A stretch of 64,000 nt of DNA from Farysia itapuensis. Lineage: Eukaryota; Basidiomycota; Ustilaginomycetes; Ustilaginales; Ustilaginaceae. Where the stretch lies: NCBI GenBank assembly GCA_023212645.1, contig JALBYC010000004.1, positions 310,001 through 374,000 on the forward strand. Direction: 5' to 3'. The translations under genes and the position numbers were made by a program. The notes under the pieces are model-generated. The model had not been told where the DNA came from. It saw nothing but the letters and a program-made list of their open reading frames with translations, and made no database searches. Shown here in pieces: positions 54,984 to 64,000 of the stretch (position 1 is its first letter; the number at the start of each line of letters is the position of its first letter).

Positions 54984-57617
54984 TCAAGTCGATGTTGGCT
55001 GAGCCCAGTCAGCCTGATCTTGAACATTTTCGCCGTTGACATTGAACATGATGCGCAGACGCAGTCGAACGGGAGCGCCTGCGGGTACCATAACACGAAG
55101 AGCCTGTGTGGCAGTGATGCCCGGCGTGACATCCGTGCTCGAGATTGCCTGCATCTGAAGTTTGTGCGTCTTGGGAACGGCGGCCTGGAAGTTGACGTTG
55201 GACAGTGTCTGTCCCTCTGTCGCCGTGAAGCGTGCTGTGACACTGACCATCTCGGGTCTTGCTGGATTGGCTGTGGGCGTAAGGGTGATCTTCAAACCAC
55301 GCTTGTCGTACACGGTGTAGGCTTTAGACGCTGCAGGTGCCGCTGGTGCAGGAGCTGGTGCAGGGGCTGGTGGCGGAGAAGTCATGGACGAAGTGCCACC
55401 GTTGAGCTCGCCGAGCAGGTCCATGCCACCAAATGCCGAGCTTGGCTTTGCCGAATTCGACATTGGAGGAGATGTCGGCCCAGAAGCAGGGCCAGTATCA
55501 CCGAACAAGCCCAGGATGTCGTTGACAGAGCTCTTGGCTTTCTGCGCCGGCGCAGCAGAGATCGGCGCCGTAGTTCCTCCCATGTCGCCACCGCCAAAGA
55601 TATCGGCCAACAGGTCGTGTGTCGACTGCTGTGTTGTTTGGGTGCCGGCCGCTGTAGGGCCTGACGCCGCTGGCATTTCGTCGCCCATCAGATCCAGCAG
55701 TGCGTCCTTGTCAGTTCGGGTGGAGCCGACCGGTTTAGACTCGCTGACCGTGCCAAGTACGGTCTGTCGAATTTCGGGCGGCGGCATGCTTTCGAGTACA
55801 CCTTCTCGGATATCGCTCTTCTGTAACAGGCTCGAAAACTCGACGCTTCGTTGCTGTATCTCGACCTCAACACTGCTGTCGAATCCACCGATGATTTGTG
55901 CGATCCGGTTCTGTTGTGCTTGGTCACTTGGAAAGCGTGTATAGAGTTTGGCCAACGCGGTCAGGACGAATTGCCGAATGTGTCCGTTGGAGTATGGTGA
56001 ATCAAGCACCGATGATAGCAGGTCGACAACATCTTTGGGCTGCACCTCGCGAACCAACTCCTCGTCCTCGAAATTGCCGCCCTGGATCAATACTTCACCA
56101 AATTCGCCAATTACCCAGACCGATGCCAAAGTAAGACTCTCTTGAGAAAAGTCTGCGTGAAGGGCAGAGAAGAGCTTTTGCACTGTGTACGCTTGTAACT
56201 CGGGAGTGTGGCATACAAGGCGCACGAAAGATGACAGAATCTCTTCGCGAACGTAGTTGCCGGCGAGTTTGAGAACGCGGAGCACAGTGTCAATGTGCCA
56301 TCGCTTGTTGGGCGCAAATTTTTCTGCTGCCAAACAGATCTGGGTGGTCATGCCAAGCTTAAATTCGTTGTCTGCCACCTCAAGGAACGAGAGCAATTCT
56401 CGAGTAAGTACGCGAACGTTACTTTCGTTGATCAGAGCGTAGCTCAGCTCCAACGCCCTTCGTCGAATCGAGATATCGCCATCTCGTAAGCAGTCCAGTA
56501 TGATGTTACGATGACGCTGCACGGCGTTGGTGTCCATCGAGACAACTTTGTTGAGCGTGTTAAGCGCAACATAGCGGATGTTGTTGTCGCGGTTGCTCAA
56601 GAATTTGCCGAGAATATTGATTGCCATCACGCGTAGCCCGTTATCCGCTTCAATCTCGAGGATGGTGAGCACAGTCTCATACAGAATACTGTTTCCGACA
56701 TTCTTGCTGGCTTCCGTATTGGTGGCGACTTGGGCCAGGATGTCGTTCATAGTCTCGGATGCATGTGCGTTGTCTTTGCCCAGAATTCGCAACAGACGCA
56801 AGATCTTGACCTGGAGGAAGGGATCCGTGATACCAGAGACGTCGTGTTCAGGCGAGTAGCCAGTGGTGACAAGCGACTTGAGATGCTGTACGAGGAGTGG
56901 CACTGCCCTACGATATGCTTCGAGCGTTTCCGGATCCTGGCGGCAGATTTCGATGGCAAGGGTGACAGCACAGAGAAGAACGCCATGGTTCTTGTCGGAG
57001 AGGAGCTGCTTTGTTCGATCGGCGAAATGGTCAATGAGATCGGGGACCTTGCGCACGATACGCATAGCACATAGCGCTGCTTTCCGACGGATGTAAGTGT
57101 TGCTACTTCCCATGAGCTTTTCGATCTCGTTACACAAGTCTCTCGACATTTCCTCCGATGCGATATTGGCAAAGGTGCACAACGCCAGGCCGCACACATA
57201 CATGTTGGAGTGCTCCATATCGTTCTTGAGGCCATTGGTCACGAGCGTGAGCACTTCAGTATTCTCATCGAGCAGCAGCATGATGCCGAGATACCCGAGA
57301 CGCTTGTCGGTGAAGCGCGGAGTGGCGACCAGTTTCAGGCATTCAATCTGTCCGAAGTGGGCTGGGTAGCCCAGCATGTGGATGTACAGAAGCTTTGCGA
57401 TATTGTTGTGACGAGCGAGAGGGTCCTCGTCCTTAAATGCAGACCGCACCGACGCCGACTCTTTCTGTATGAGTGCCCGCTCGTCAGCTAGCGTCTTGCA
57501 CGCCCTGATGGCCTTGATCAGTGCTTTGAGATTATACAGACCAGCGCTGGCCATCAGACCTGCCAGACGCGGGTCCAACGCAGCCACCTGCTGCTGCTTC
57601 TGGAAGAAGGTCGACAT
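54984..57617 (-). CDS. APL4: AP-1 clathrin adaptor gamma-adaptin
   Basis: Large subunit of the AP-1 complex for trafficking between Golgi and endosomes. Single exon, 877 aa. The alpha-solenoid trunk (1 to about 590) has the gamma signatures LKALIKAIRACKTLADERAL, IQKESA, RHNNIAKLLYIHMLGYPAHF, KRLGYLGIMLLLDENTEVL and NTYIRRKAALCAMRIVRKVP. The hinge is Ser/Pro/Ala-rich with DLLADIFGGG, DILGLFG and DLLGELNGG acidic clathrin-box-like motifs. The last 120 residues form the gamma-ear (YDKRGLKITLTPTANPARPE, VNFQAAVPKTHKLQMQAIS). The N-terminus has about 27 more residues than animal proteins; a later start at Met23 is possible. Confidence 0.96.
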   Translation of the reverse strand: MSTFFQKQQQVAALDPRLAGLMASAGLYNLKALIKAIRACKTLADERALIQKESASVRSAFKDEDPLARHNNIAKLLYIHMLGYPAHFGQIECLKLVATPRFTDKRLGYLGIMLLLDENTEVLTLVTNGLKNDMEHSNMYVCGLALCTFANIASEEMSRDLCNEIEKLMGSSNTYIRRKAALCAMRIVRKVPDLIDHFADRTKQLLSDKNHGVLLCAVTLAIEICRQDPETLEAYRRAVPLLVQHLKSLVTTGYSPEHDVSGITDPFLQVKILRLLRILGKDNAHASETMNDILAQVATNTEASKNVGNSILYETVLTILEIEADNGLRVMAINILGKFLSNRDNNIRYVALNTLNKVVSMDTNAVQRHRNIILDCLRDGDISIRRRALELSYALINESNVRVLTRELLSFLEVADNEFKLGMTTQICLAAEKFAPNKRWHIDTVLRVLKLAGNYVREEILSSFVRLVCHTPELQAYTVQKLFSALHADFSQESLTLASVWVIGEFGEVLIQGGNFEDEELVREVQPKDVVDLLSSVLDSPYSNGHIRQFVLTALAKLYTRFPSDQAQQNRIAQIIGGFDSSVEVEIQQRSVEFSSLLQKSDIREGVLESMPPPEIRQTVLGTVSESKPVGSTRTDKDALLDLMGDEMPAASGPTAAGTQTTQQSTHDLLADIFGGGDMGGTTAPISAAPAQKAKSSVNDILGLFGDTGPASGPTSPPMSNSAKPSSAFGGMDLLGELNGGTSSMTSPPPAPAPAPAPAAPAASKAYTVYDKRGLKITLTPTANPARPEMVSVTARFTATEGQTLSNVNFQAAVPKTHKLQMQAISSTDVTPGITATQALRVMVPAGAPVRLRLRIMFNVNGENVQDQADWAQPTST

Positions 57618-57864
57618 GATGTTCGAACCGCCGCAGTATCTGCGTACGACAAAGCGTAAAGTCTATGCGGCACGATTACTGAGCGACGAGCCTTGTATCC
57701 GGTCGACGGTGGGCGATGGTTGTTTGTGCGATGGTGCGATTGCTTCCTGTTGGCCAGAGCGCGCTTAACCGCGATTTTCATTGCAATATTCTGTTAGACT
57801 GCGAGAAAGAAAAAAGAAGACTTAAGACCTTAAGACCAACACGCGCCCAGAGCCAAAAAGAAAC

Positions 57865-57967
57865 TGCGGCCTGGAGGAATCGAACATCCGTTTGCTCGGC
57901 AACAACTCAAGCTGCTTTCGCGAAGAAAGACCACAACGAGCCGTAATAACCACTATACGAAAGCCGC
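57865..57967 (-). tRNA. tRNA-His(GUG) with a 31-nt intron
   Basis: Read on the minus strand from 57967. The acceptor GCGGCTT pairs with AGGCCGC (one G-U), with discriminator A at 57865. The D arm is GTATAGTGGTTATTAC, which contains the A box. The anticodon stem GCTCG pairs perfectly with CGAGC, and the loop reads TTGTGG..C with anticodon GTG. A 31-nt intron sits after position 37, the canonical site. The T arm has loop TTCGATT (B box GTTCGATTCC) with one mismatch in its stem. The mature length is 72 nt. A T5 run at 57855-57859 just downstream is the pol III terminator. It lies about 250 bp upstream of the AP-1 gamma ATG. Confidence 0.88.
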
Positions 57968-58346
57968 TAGTATAGTGCGATCCGAACTGTATTGCGTTCA
58001 TATCACCTTTGCAACTTTTGTGAGGAATAATGATCACGGCTTCGGCATGCGTCGAGCTTCGAGGCTCCCACGCTCACATGTTCACCACACACACTTGACG
58101 GTATCGATCATTGTACAGGTTAAATTTCTGGGAAAAGTAGATGACCATTCAGGAACATTTACGATGATTTTGTGGCAGTGATTGCGCACAAGGGAGGATG
58201 TGAGCACGAGAGTATGCTGTGCAAGCAAAGTGAGGCGCGAGATCGTGCCGCTAGAGAGGGATGCGAAGAGAACTCCGCCTCCTGTTTTAGTGTGAGGTGA
58301 ATGCAAGAGAAAAGTGAAGAGATGGGGAGCGAGAGACCGGGTTGAC
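57968..58346. other. Intergenic between tRNA-His and RPS6
   Basis: This 379-bp stretch holds the RPS6 3' region and the upstream flank of the tRNA. No other gene is seen. Confidence 0.5.
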
Positions 58347-59075
58347 TTAGGCCTGGGTCTTGGCAGCCTTTCGGGCAGCCTTGGCGGAGGCGAGCTTGGT
58401 CTTCTTCTCGGCGACACGCTTGGCAAGGATCTGGTCGTACTCGGCCTTCTGCTCCTTCTGAGCCTCGGCCTTGCGGATCTTGAGCGAGCGCAGGTGTCTC
58501 TTGCGCTGCAGACGCTGGGCAGTGACGAGTCGCTGAATTGAAGGGGCCTTGGTGTAGGGCTTCTTGCCCTCAGCTTTGGGCTGCACTTCACGGCGTACGA
58601 CAAACTGGCGGACATCGTCGTCCTTGGACAAGTTGAAGAATTTTCGGATGTGGTTGGCACGCTTGGGACCGAGACGCTTGGGTACGGCGGACTCGGCATC
58701 AGTGAGGCCGGGAATGTCCTTCTCACCCTGCTTGACGACGATGAGGTGAAGGGCCTGGATGTCGGCGGCGACGATGCATCCACGGACGGACTTGCGCTTG
58801 CGCTCACCGGTGCGGCGGGGACGGTAGCACGAGTCACCCTTGGACAGAAGCAAGCGAACTCGCTGGGGGAGGAGCACACCCTGCTTCATTGGGAAACCCT
58901 GCTTGTCGTTACCGCCTCCAATGCGCAGAACGTAACCCTTCCACTCCTCGCCGAGGGAGTCAACCTCGACGTCCTGCGACATGCGCTTCTCGTAGAAGCA
59001 GCGAACAAGTCGCTCATCTTGAATGTCAAAAGACTTCTGAGCACCCGTGGCAGGGTTGGCAACGTTGAGCTTCAT
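58347..59075 (-). CDS. RPS6: 40S ribosomal protein eS6
   Basis: Small-subunit ribosomal protein, 242 aa, single coding exon. Family segments: [80 protein letters not shown] and [20 protein letters not shown]. The C-terminal Lys/Ala-rich helix lacks the long Ser cluster of animals, and I see no clear RRxSS phosphorylation site at the end. The ATG is directly preceded by a CACAG acceptor-like sequence, suggesting a leader intron. Codons are strongly biased, as expected. Confidence 0.97.
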   Translation of the reverse strand: MKLNVANPATGAQKSFDIQDERLVRCFYEKRMSQDVEVDSLGEEWKGYVLRIGGGNDKQGFPMKQGVLLPQRVRLLLSKGDSCYRPRRTGERKRKSVRGCIVAADIQALHLIVVKQGEKDIPGLTDAESAVPKRLGPKRANHIRKFFNLSKDDDVRQFVVRREVQPKAEGKKPYTKAPSIQRLVTAQRLQRKRHLRSLKIRKAEAQKEQKAEYDQILAKRVAEKKTKLASAKAARKAAKTQA

Positions 59076-59958
59076 CTGTGATTGGACAAGGCAACGAGTC
59101 AGCTAGATGTTCAGCCTTGAGCAGCGAGAAAGGCACCGACGTAGACAGAAGACAGTGGCGATGCGGCGAGAAGAAGCAGATGCAAGCACGTCGAGGTGTT
59201 GCGAGGCGCTAGCACTGGTCTAAAGGATTGGCAGATATTGTCCAGATTGCTGGCTGCTGACTTGTCGATTGGCTGTTTCTGCGCACTGCCTGCTGTCTGT
59301 CGGTTTACTGTATGGTGTCGCTGCCGAGTGCTGTAGCAATAACCTACCTTGATGGATCGTCTGTTATGATAGAGAAGTGAGGATCGCGAGTATTCCGATC
59401 AAAGAGCATGGAGAGCCGCCGCTGTTCTTCGCTACGCAAACCAAGTTTGTATTTCCAGAATTTGACAAAATCGACCTCTGGTATTCAAAAGAGCTCGGCC
59501 GAGCTGTACTGTTGTACACTTTGTTCACGTGATTTTGATAATTTCATTCTCGCATGCTCAACCCGAAATCTGAGGTGCCAATCGTCTCGCCTGTACTTTC
59601 TACCTTTAGGAATTCTACCAAACCTTTGTCGTCCTCAAGATCAACAGTATATAGGTATGTTCTGCAGTCTAGCTGTGCCAGTGCCGCGACCGAAACAGCG
59701 AGCTGACCTTGTTATGCATTAATTCTCACAGGTATGTTATAGACGAGAAAGAGAAAGGAGTGGAAAGCAGGGATGGGGGCGTATCAGCATCGAGCCACCT
59801 GGTGACCGATCGACAGATGTGGCCCCCAAGAGTTGGGAACATGGAAGGGGCGAAGGATCAAGACTCCGATAGCGGGCTTCATGTTGGTCTCGTGCTGACT
59901 GTTTGCTGTCTTTCTCGAATTGCTCTTTGATCTACTATCTTGGACGTCTTCAGCCAAC
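59076..59958. other. Divergent RPS6/RPS13 promoter with probable leader introns
   Basis: This 883-bp region separates two ribosomal protein genes. On the minus strand, ATCACAG ends directly before the RPS6 ATG, and a GTAGGT donor after CCATCAAG lies near 59349, so a leader intron of about 274 nt (59076-59349) is likely. On the plus strand, GTATGT at 59655 and CTCACAG ending at 59731 could bound a 77-nt leader intron of RPS13, preceded by TATATA at 59648-59653. Neither intron shows snoRNA boxes I can recognise. Confidence 0.4.
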
Positions 59959-60526
59959 ATGGGTCGAATGCACTGTAAGTATGACTCGCCACGCCAAGCG
60001 CGGTCGGCCAACGAGATTGCCCATGACGCGGTGGTGTTGTCACGCCCAACTTTCGCCGTACTGACTCTATCTCGTTCGTTTCGCAGCCAATGGAAAGGGT
60101 ATGTCGAGCTCCGCTCTTCCTTACCGACGAGCTCCCCCCTCGTGGCTCAAGACCACCCCCGACGAGGTTGTCGAGCAGATCGTCAAGCTCGCCCGTAAGG
60201 GTATGACTCCTTCGCAGATCGGTGTTCAGCTCCGAGACTCGCAGGGCATTGCCCAAGTCCGATTCGTGACCGGTAACAAGATTCTCCGAATCCTCAAGTC
60301 GCAGGGTCTCGCTCCTCAGATCCCTGAAGACCTGTACCACCTCATCAAGAAGGCCGTCGCCGTCCGCAAGCACCTCGAGCGCAACCGCAAGGACATGGAC
60401 TCCAAGTTCCGACTCATTCTCATCGAGTCGCGTATCCACCGACTTGCGCGCTACTACAAGACCAAGGGTGCCGTTGCCCCTACCTTCAAGTACGAGGCCT
60501 CCACCGCTTCCACCCTTGTCGCATAA
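59959..60526 (+). CDS. RPS13: 40S ribosomal protein uS15 (RPS13)
   Basis: Small-subunit ribosomal protein, 151 aa. The model is join(59959..59974,60087..60526). The first exon encodes MGRMH plus one base; the 112-nt intron has GTAAGT, a CTGAC branch-like site and TTCGCAG. Joining gives [20 protein letters not shown], as in the family. Further segments: [59 protein letters not shown] and [16 protein letters not shown]. The length equals the usual 151 aa. Confidence 0.97.
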
Positions 60527-60894
60527 GCGGTCCTTTTTCTCCCTTCACACATGTACTATTTCCTCACGCCATTACTTGCATGATTCACTCTCTAAAAGTA
60601 CAAAGACCTCGTGCATACCAAAGCGAGGCAATTTCCTTCTTATTCTGTTCGGACTGGTTGGCGGGGGCACTGGCGAGCACCACACTTGAGAATGCGCATG
60701 AGAAGCAAGAATGTCAGAAACAAGTGATGGTTGAAACATGCAATATTGGTAACATGACGAAGGGAAAGGTGCCGAGAAGGTGCAATGAGGAATGACTATA
60801 TGCAGGAACAATGCGCAATTCGAGCGATCCAGGATGTGCAGCAGAGCGAAGAGAAGGAAATACTATCTATAGGCGAGAAGAACAAGAGGAGGGA
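60527..60894. other. Convergent 3' region RPS13 / arrestin gene
   Basis: This 368-bp stretch lies between two convergent stop codons. No gene is seen; short frames here lack any domain. Confidence 0.55.
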
Positions 60895-63393
60895 TCAGCC
60901 AAGGATCCCGATGCTATCGATGTAACTGGGGAGAAGGTTGATGGAGGGTTGACTTGACGAGAGCGTGTTCCGCCGACGAGATTGTGCGGCTACTGCCGTG
61001 GCGTGCTCTCTGTCGATGAGACCGAGAGCAAGGTGCTCGTTGAGCTCGTCTTCTTCGTCAACGTCGGCTTCGTCAGGAATCGGGTCCAGAGAAGGAATAC
61101 CGTGGAGCATGGGAGTCGAGATGCCGTCCTCGGAGGGCGACGTCAAAGAGTCCAAAGAGCTGTCCAAAGTATCGCCGGATCGAGCACTGGGCTGCTGGAG
61201 TGGCGAAATTGGGGCTAATGGGCGTAGGTCGAGTGATCGACGCATAGGCGTGCGGGCGAGAGGCGTTGCTTGAGCAGAAACGTCTTCCTCCTCGCTATAA
61301 GGCGAGAAAGGTCGGGAGCTGGAACCGCACTCGTTTCCCACGCGCGGCGAAAGAGGTCGAGAGCCTGAAGCAACCATGCGTTCTTCCTCCTCGTCGAGCA
61401 TGTCTACGGTGGACAAAGCTTCGCTGATGACGGAGCTCTGATCTGCGCGACGGGAAAAGTCAACCGTGTCAGGGTTGGCGGCAACATGAATCGGGGGAGT
61501 TTGGATCACCAGGTGCGTATGTGTCCGGTCGGCGACAGGTAGCGACACTTTGACGTGGAGTCTGTATTCGACGCGAAGGCCTTTGAAGGAGAAGCTTGGC
61601 ACCACCATTCTCAATTCGGGTGCGGAGATCGTCTTCTGTCGGAGCGGCAGCGAAGACCCAGCTTTCTGCATTTTCTCGTATCGGCCAATGGCAAAGTGAC
61701 CAGTGTAGAAGTGTCGTGTCCGGCCATGTTCGTAGAATGGAGGAAGATGGTTGTGTGACTGCTGCTCGAGGTCGACAACGCGGATTCGTTCGGACCATGA
61801 TCGCGGTCCGATAAAGTCTTGTAGCTGGTCTGGATCTTCCTGTTCAATCACGAGCGTGCCAAGACGGGAATAAGTCATGACAGATCGGACCAGGCTCAGC
61901 TCAATGCTGGGCACGTAGCTGGCAGCTACGCTCTCTGGGAATCGCAGCTCCATGCTGAATGGAATCTTGGTCTCCATATAAAGGGCAGCCATGGCTGGTA
62001 CCGAGAGAATTGCCTCTACCGACCCACGATTTTGACCGAGATCGAGCTCATGTGAATGGGTCAGCCAGCCTTTGAGTCGGCCATCGAGGCTTTCCTTGAC
62101 GTTAATGTAGCTTTTCCGCTTGGAACCGGACATCACAGGTCGAGGTGGAAGTGAATGGGTCGAGCCAGAAGGCAAAGGTGAATGCTCCCTCATTGGAACG
62201 GCGCCAAAAATCTCTTCTTCCTGTCGGTATCCGCCCATATTAGAGACCCAGGCGTCTTCGTCTTCTTCCTGCGTGGGGGATTCCGTCGTAGCCTCTGTAC
62301 GGTCGGAATCGACAGAAGCTCGGTTGTCAAGTTGTCTTCGAGCCCGAATCGGGTCAAAGTTGGGTACTGACAGACCGGCAGTTCGGGGTGGGTATGGTTC
62401 GACAACGAAAGACAAGATGATGCGCTCGCCACGTTTGGGAGGTAGCAAGTCGGAGCCCATGCGTTGTCGACTGACAATAATGTCAATTTCGTACTTGATG
62501 CGCGCCATTGGACGAAGCTTCTGACCGTGTAGCTTTTCTTTGACGTGTTCCAAGAGGTGGTGAGGCCGGGGTGGAGCGTAGCGCGTCTCCATATCGATAG
62601 AGGGCGGGAGGTCAATGTGCTTCTTGCCGCGCTTGAACGACTTCTTCAGCTTGCTGTCCAAGAGATCGAGTGCAGAAGCTTGCAATTTGAGCGGCAGGAC
62701 GAAGCTGAAGGGGACAGCTAGGTTGTTCTTGCGACCGTGGTCGACGAGTCCGGTCTGGTGCAGTTCAAATGTGCCCGTTTCGAGTTCTGCTTTGGTAACA
62801 AGCGTTTTCTGCTCACAGAAGAAGAGCATCTGACGACGAGCGATGCCATGACGAGAATTGTTGGCGTAGTAACTCGAGTCTCCAGCGCCAAAGATACTGG
62901 TTTCTAGGTCGCCTCGAATGCGCGCTTTGATACCGGTGATGTAGCCTCTCTCTGGGTCATCGCGAAGCAAGTGCACGGCTCCTCGGATCTCGTCTCCTGG
63001 GCGATACGTCTTGTAGTCGAGGGAGTCAGAGGGGCCTTCGAGAAAAGCGTAGGTCTGACAAGCCTCCGGGTCTGGCGTGGACTGCAATGGTTTGACTTTA
63101 CCATTGACGTCGATGCGAGCAGCGTAGCCGCGATTGACGGTACTTGACGTACTAAAATTGGTGCTGTCCGTCATGACAGAGGCTCGGCTGGAGTCGCCCG
63201 TCAGGACTCGGTTCAGACTGCTGACACGATACCTGGATAACACAGCTAGATGATCATAGACCAGAGAACTGGCGAGCATGGCAGGATTGCTCAAAGCACG
63301 CACTGATGTGAGCGTACCTGAATCTGCCGAGGACACGGGCCGCAGCGGGTGCTGTAGCTGCATGCTCGACATCGAGTCACTCACCACCGCCAT
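60895..63393 (-). CDS. Arrestin-domain protein, possible Rsp5 adaptor
   Basis: Single-exon 832-aa protein. After about 120 Ser-rich residues an arrestin-like beta-sandwich is visible: YKTYRPGDEIRGAVHLL, GIKARIRGDLETSIFG, ELHQTGLVDHGRKNNLAVPF, SFVLPLKLQAS, RPMARIKYEIDIIVSRQ. A second beta-rich part follows at about 480-660 (SVAASYVPSIELSLVRSVMT, FSFKGLRVEYRLHVKVSLPV). The C-terminal 170 residues are Ser/Pro-rich and acidic. The extreme C-terminus has LPSY (about residues 821-824), a variant of the PY motif read by WW domains. Fungal arrestin-related proteins use such motifs to bring Rsp5 to transporters. The overall family is likely; the adaptor role is inferred. Confidence 0.8.
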   Translation of the reverse strand: MAVVSDSMSSMQLQHPLRPVSSADSGTLTSVRALSNPAMLASSLVYDHLAVLSRYRVSSLNRVLTGDSSRASVMTDSTNFSTSSTVNRGYAARIDVNGKVKPLQSTPDPEACQTYAFLEGPSDSLDYKTYRPGDEIRGAVHLLRDDPERGYITGIKARIRGDLETSIFGAGDSSYYANNSRHGIARRQMLFFCEQKTLVTKAELETGTFELHQTGLVDHGRKNNLAVPFSFVLPLKLQASALDLLDSKLKKSFKRGKKHIDLPPSIDMETRYAPPRPHHLLEHVKEKLHGQKLRPMARIKYEIDIIVSRQRMGSDLLPPKRGERIILSFVVEPYPPRTAGLSVPNFDPIRARRQLDNRASVDSDRTEATTESPTQEEDEDAWVSNMGGYRQEEEIFGAVPMREHSPLPSGSTHSLPPRPVMSGSKRKSYINVKESLDGRLKGWLTHSHELDLGQNRGSVEAILSVPAMAALYMETKIPFSMELRFPESVAASYVPSIELSLVRSVMTYSRLGTLVIEQEDPDQLQDFIGPRSWSERIRVVDLEQQSHNHLPPFYEHGRTRHFYTGHFAIGRYEKMQKAGSSLPLRQKTISAPELRMVVPSFSFKGLRVEYRLHVKVSLPVADRTHTHLVIQTPPIHVAANPDTVDFSRRADQSSVISEALSTVDMLDEEEERMVASGSRPLSPRVGNECGSSSRPFSPYSEEEDVSAQATPLARTPMRRSLDLRPLAPISPLQQPSARSGDTLDSSLDSLTSPSEDGISTPMLHGIPSLDPIPDEADVDEEDELNEHLALGLIDREHATAVAAQSRRRNTLSSSQPSINLLPSYIDSIGILG

Positions 63394-63935
63394 CTTGGGT
63401 CTGTGGAATAGTGGAAGGGTGGAAGGAGCGTATCTATGCCCATGGGGGAAAAGGGGGACCCTCTGGAATATTATTTCGGTAATCTGCTCTCTCGTCAGGC
63501 TTATCGGATCAGGCCTGGAACGGCGGAAACGCGGAACGGGTCCAAGTCAGCATTCAAAGATGACGACAGGGCCGGGCCTTCCTCCCCTTTGTGAAATCCA
63601 TTTTGCACCTTGCAACGACACTTGGGATCGCGTGCCTGCCGCACCAACCATCTCCGCTCGATGAACTCAGCACAGAGTCGGACCAGACTCTTGCTCTAGA
63701 CAACAGATATCACACGGGAGGATGTCGCTTCCCACGATAGGGACGGGGTCTAGATTACTGGTTCTCAGACCGGTGACCTTTGTGTACACGTGATGCGGCC
63801 TCATGACAATTCGGAAAACTACGGGGCGCGGGGCGCGGGGCGAGAATTGGGGACAGAGTCTAACATGAGGAACAGCCGACCGTCGACCGTCGACCGTCGA
63901 CCGGCGAGCGGCAACCTTGCGGCCCACGGACTTAC
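63394..63935. repeat. Intergenic/intron with two tandem heptamer arrays
   Basis: Three tandem CGGGGCG units lie at 63822-63842. Four CGACCGN units lie at 63877-63904, followed by a decayed CGAGCGG. The second array uses nearly the same 7-bp word as the array at 45640-45667. The left part is the promoter of the arrestin gene; the right part may be the first intron of the edge gene. Confidence 0.65.
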
Positions 63936-64000
63936 GCTGCGTACTTCTCCTTGCCAATGATGCGGACCCTGTCTGATCGCATGAAGTCACTGATGCGGTT
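63936..64000 (-). CDS. Partial exon of a gene running off the right edge
   Basis: On the minus strand, 65 bases form an open frame (NRISDFMRSDRVRIIGKEKY, then AA) ending at a consensus GTAAGT donor (63935-63930) in phase 2. The codon use is protein-like. The downstream exon was not found with confidence in this window. I do not recognise the family. The gene continues beyond 64000. Confidence 0.45.

Noticed and set aside
57865..57934. A 70-nt tRNA-like fold without a proper D arm
   Set aside because: Including 33 more upstream bases gives a normal tRNA-His with an intron, so the shorter, defective tRNA reading is wrong.
59975..60086. A snoRNA in the RPS13 intron, as in some other eukaryotes
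   Set aside because: No C (RUGAUGA) and D (CUGA) box pair with flanking complementarity, and no H/ACA boxes, could be recognised.
1..64000. CRISPR arrays, transposons, insertion sequences, viral genes
   Set aside because: No repeat-spacer array, transposase, reverse transcriptase, terminal repeat or capsid-like frame was found; the region is eukaryotic chromosome.

Overview
The window is nuclear DNA of a filamentous or dimorphic fungus. Genes are dense, encoded on both strands, and either intronless or interrupted by a few short GT..AG introns, often with a CTAAC/CTGAC-type branch site. Several proteins carry long Ser/Pro-rich insertions. The gene content and style (AMPK-beta of 871 aa, Hos2-type deacetylase, intron-poor large ORFs) suggest a basidiomycete of the smut group (Ustilaginomycotina). 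This is inference from style; the species cannot be named from the sequence alone. No transposon, CRISPR array, plasmid or viral element was seen.

Layout, left to right. 0.3-11 kb: RPL22, the pseudouridine synthase CBF5, a membrane-anchored EEP-family phosphatase/nuclease divergent from APC10, TIM13 divergent from tafazzin, a CYC2-like FAD reductase and a DHA2-type MFS transporter. 11-26 kb: RRP5, tiny TOM5 divergent from TRM44, an ADCK2-like ABC1 kinase, the AMPK beta subunit, a 66-aa hydrophilic protein and TFB3/MAT1. 26-34 kb: a 2-kb gene-poor stretch, a Cys-rich ECL1-like protein and a 1214-aa membrane protein of unknown function. 34-44 kb: uricase, GLTP, class II aldolase, CMR1, RBM22/SLT11 divergent from ERI1, and a small membrane protein. 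44-54 kb: an MZM1-bL31m fusion gene, a predicted secreted protein, RSP5/NEDD4 ligase, an SLC35F6-like transporter and a HOS2-like deacetylase. 54-64 kb: an SDR, AP-1 gamma-adaptin, an intron-containing tRNA-His(GUG), RPS6, RPS13, an arrestin-domain protein and the edge of a further gene.

Themes. Many genes serve mitochondria (TIM13, tafazzin, CYC2-like, TOM5, ADCK2-like, MZM1-bL31m and perhaps the 103-aa protein). Others serve ribosome and RNA metabolism (RPL22, CBF5, RRP5, TRM44, RBM22, ERI1, RPS6, RPS13, tRNA-His). RSP5 and a possible arrestin adaptor with an LPxY motif lie 11 kb apart. The most unusual item is one continuous reading frame joining the complete complex III assembly factor MZM1 (LYR family) to a complete mitochondrial ribosomal protein bL31m, with a presequence-like segment between them.
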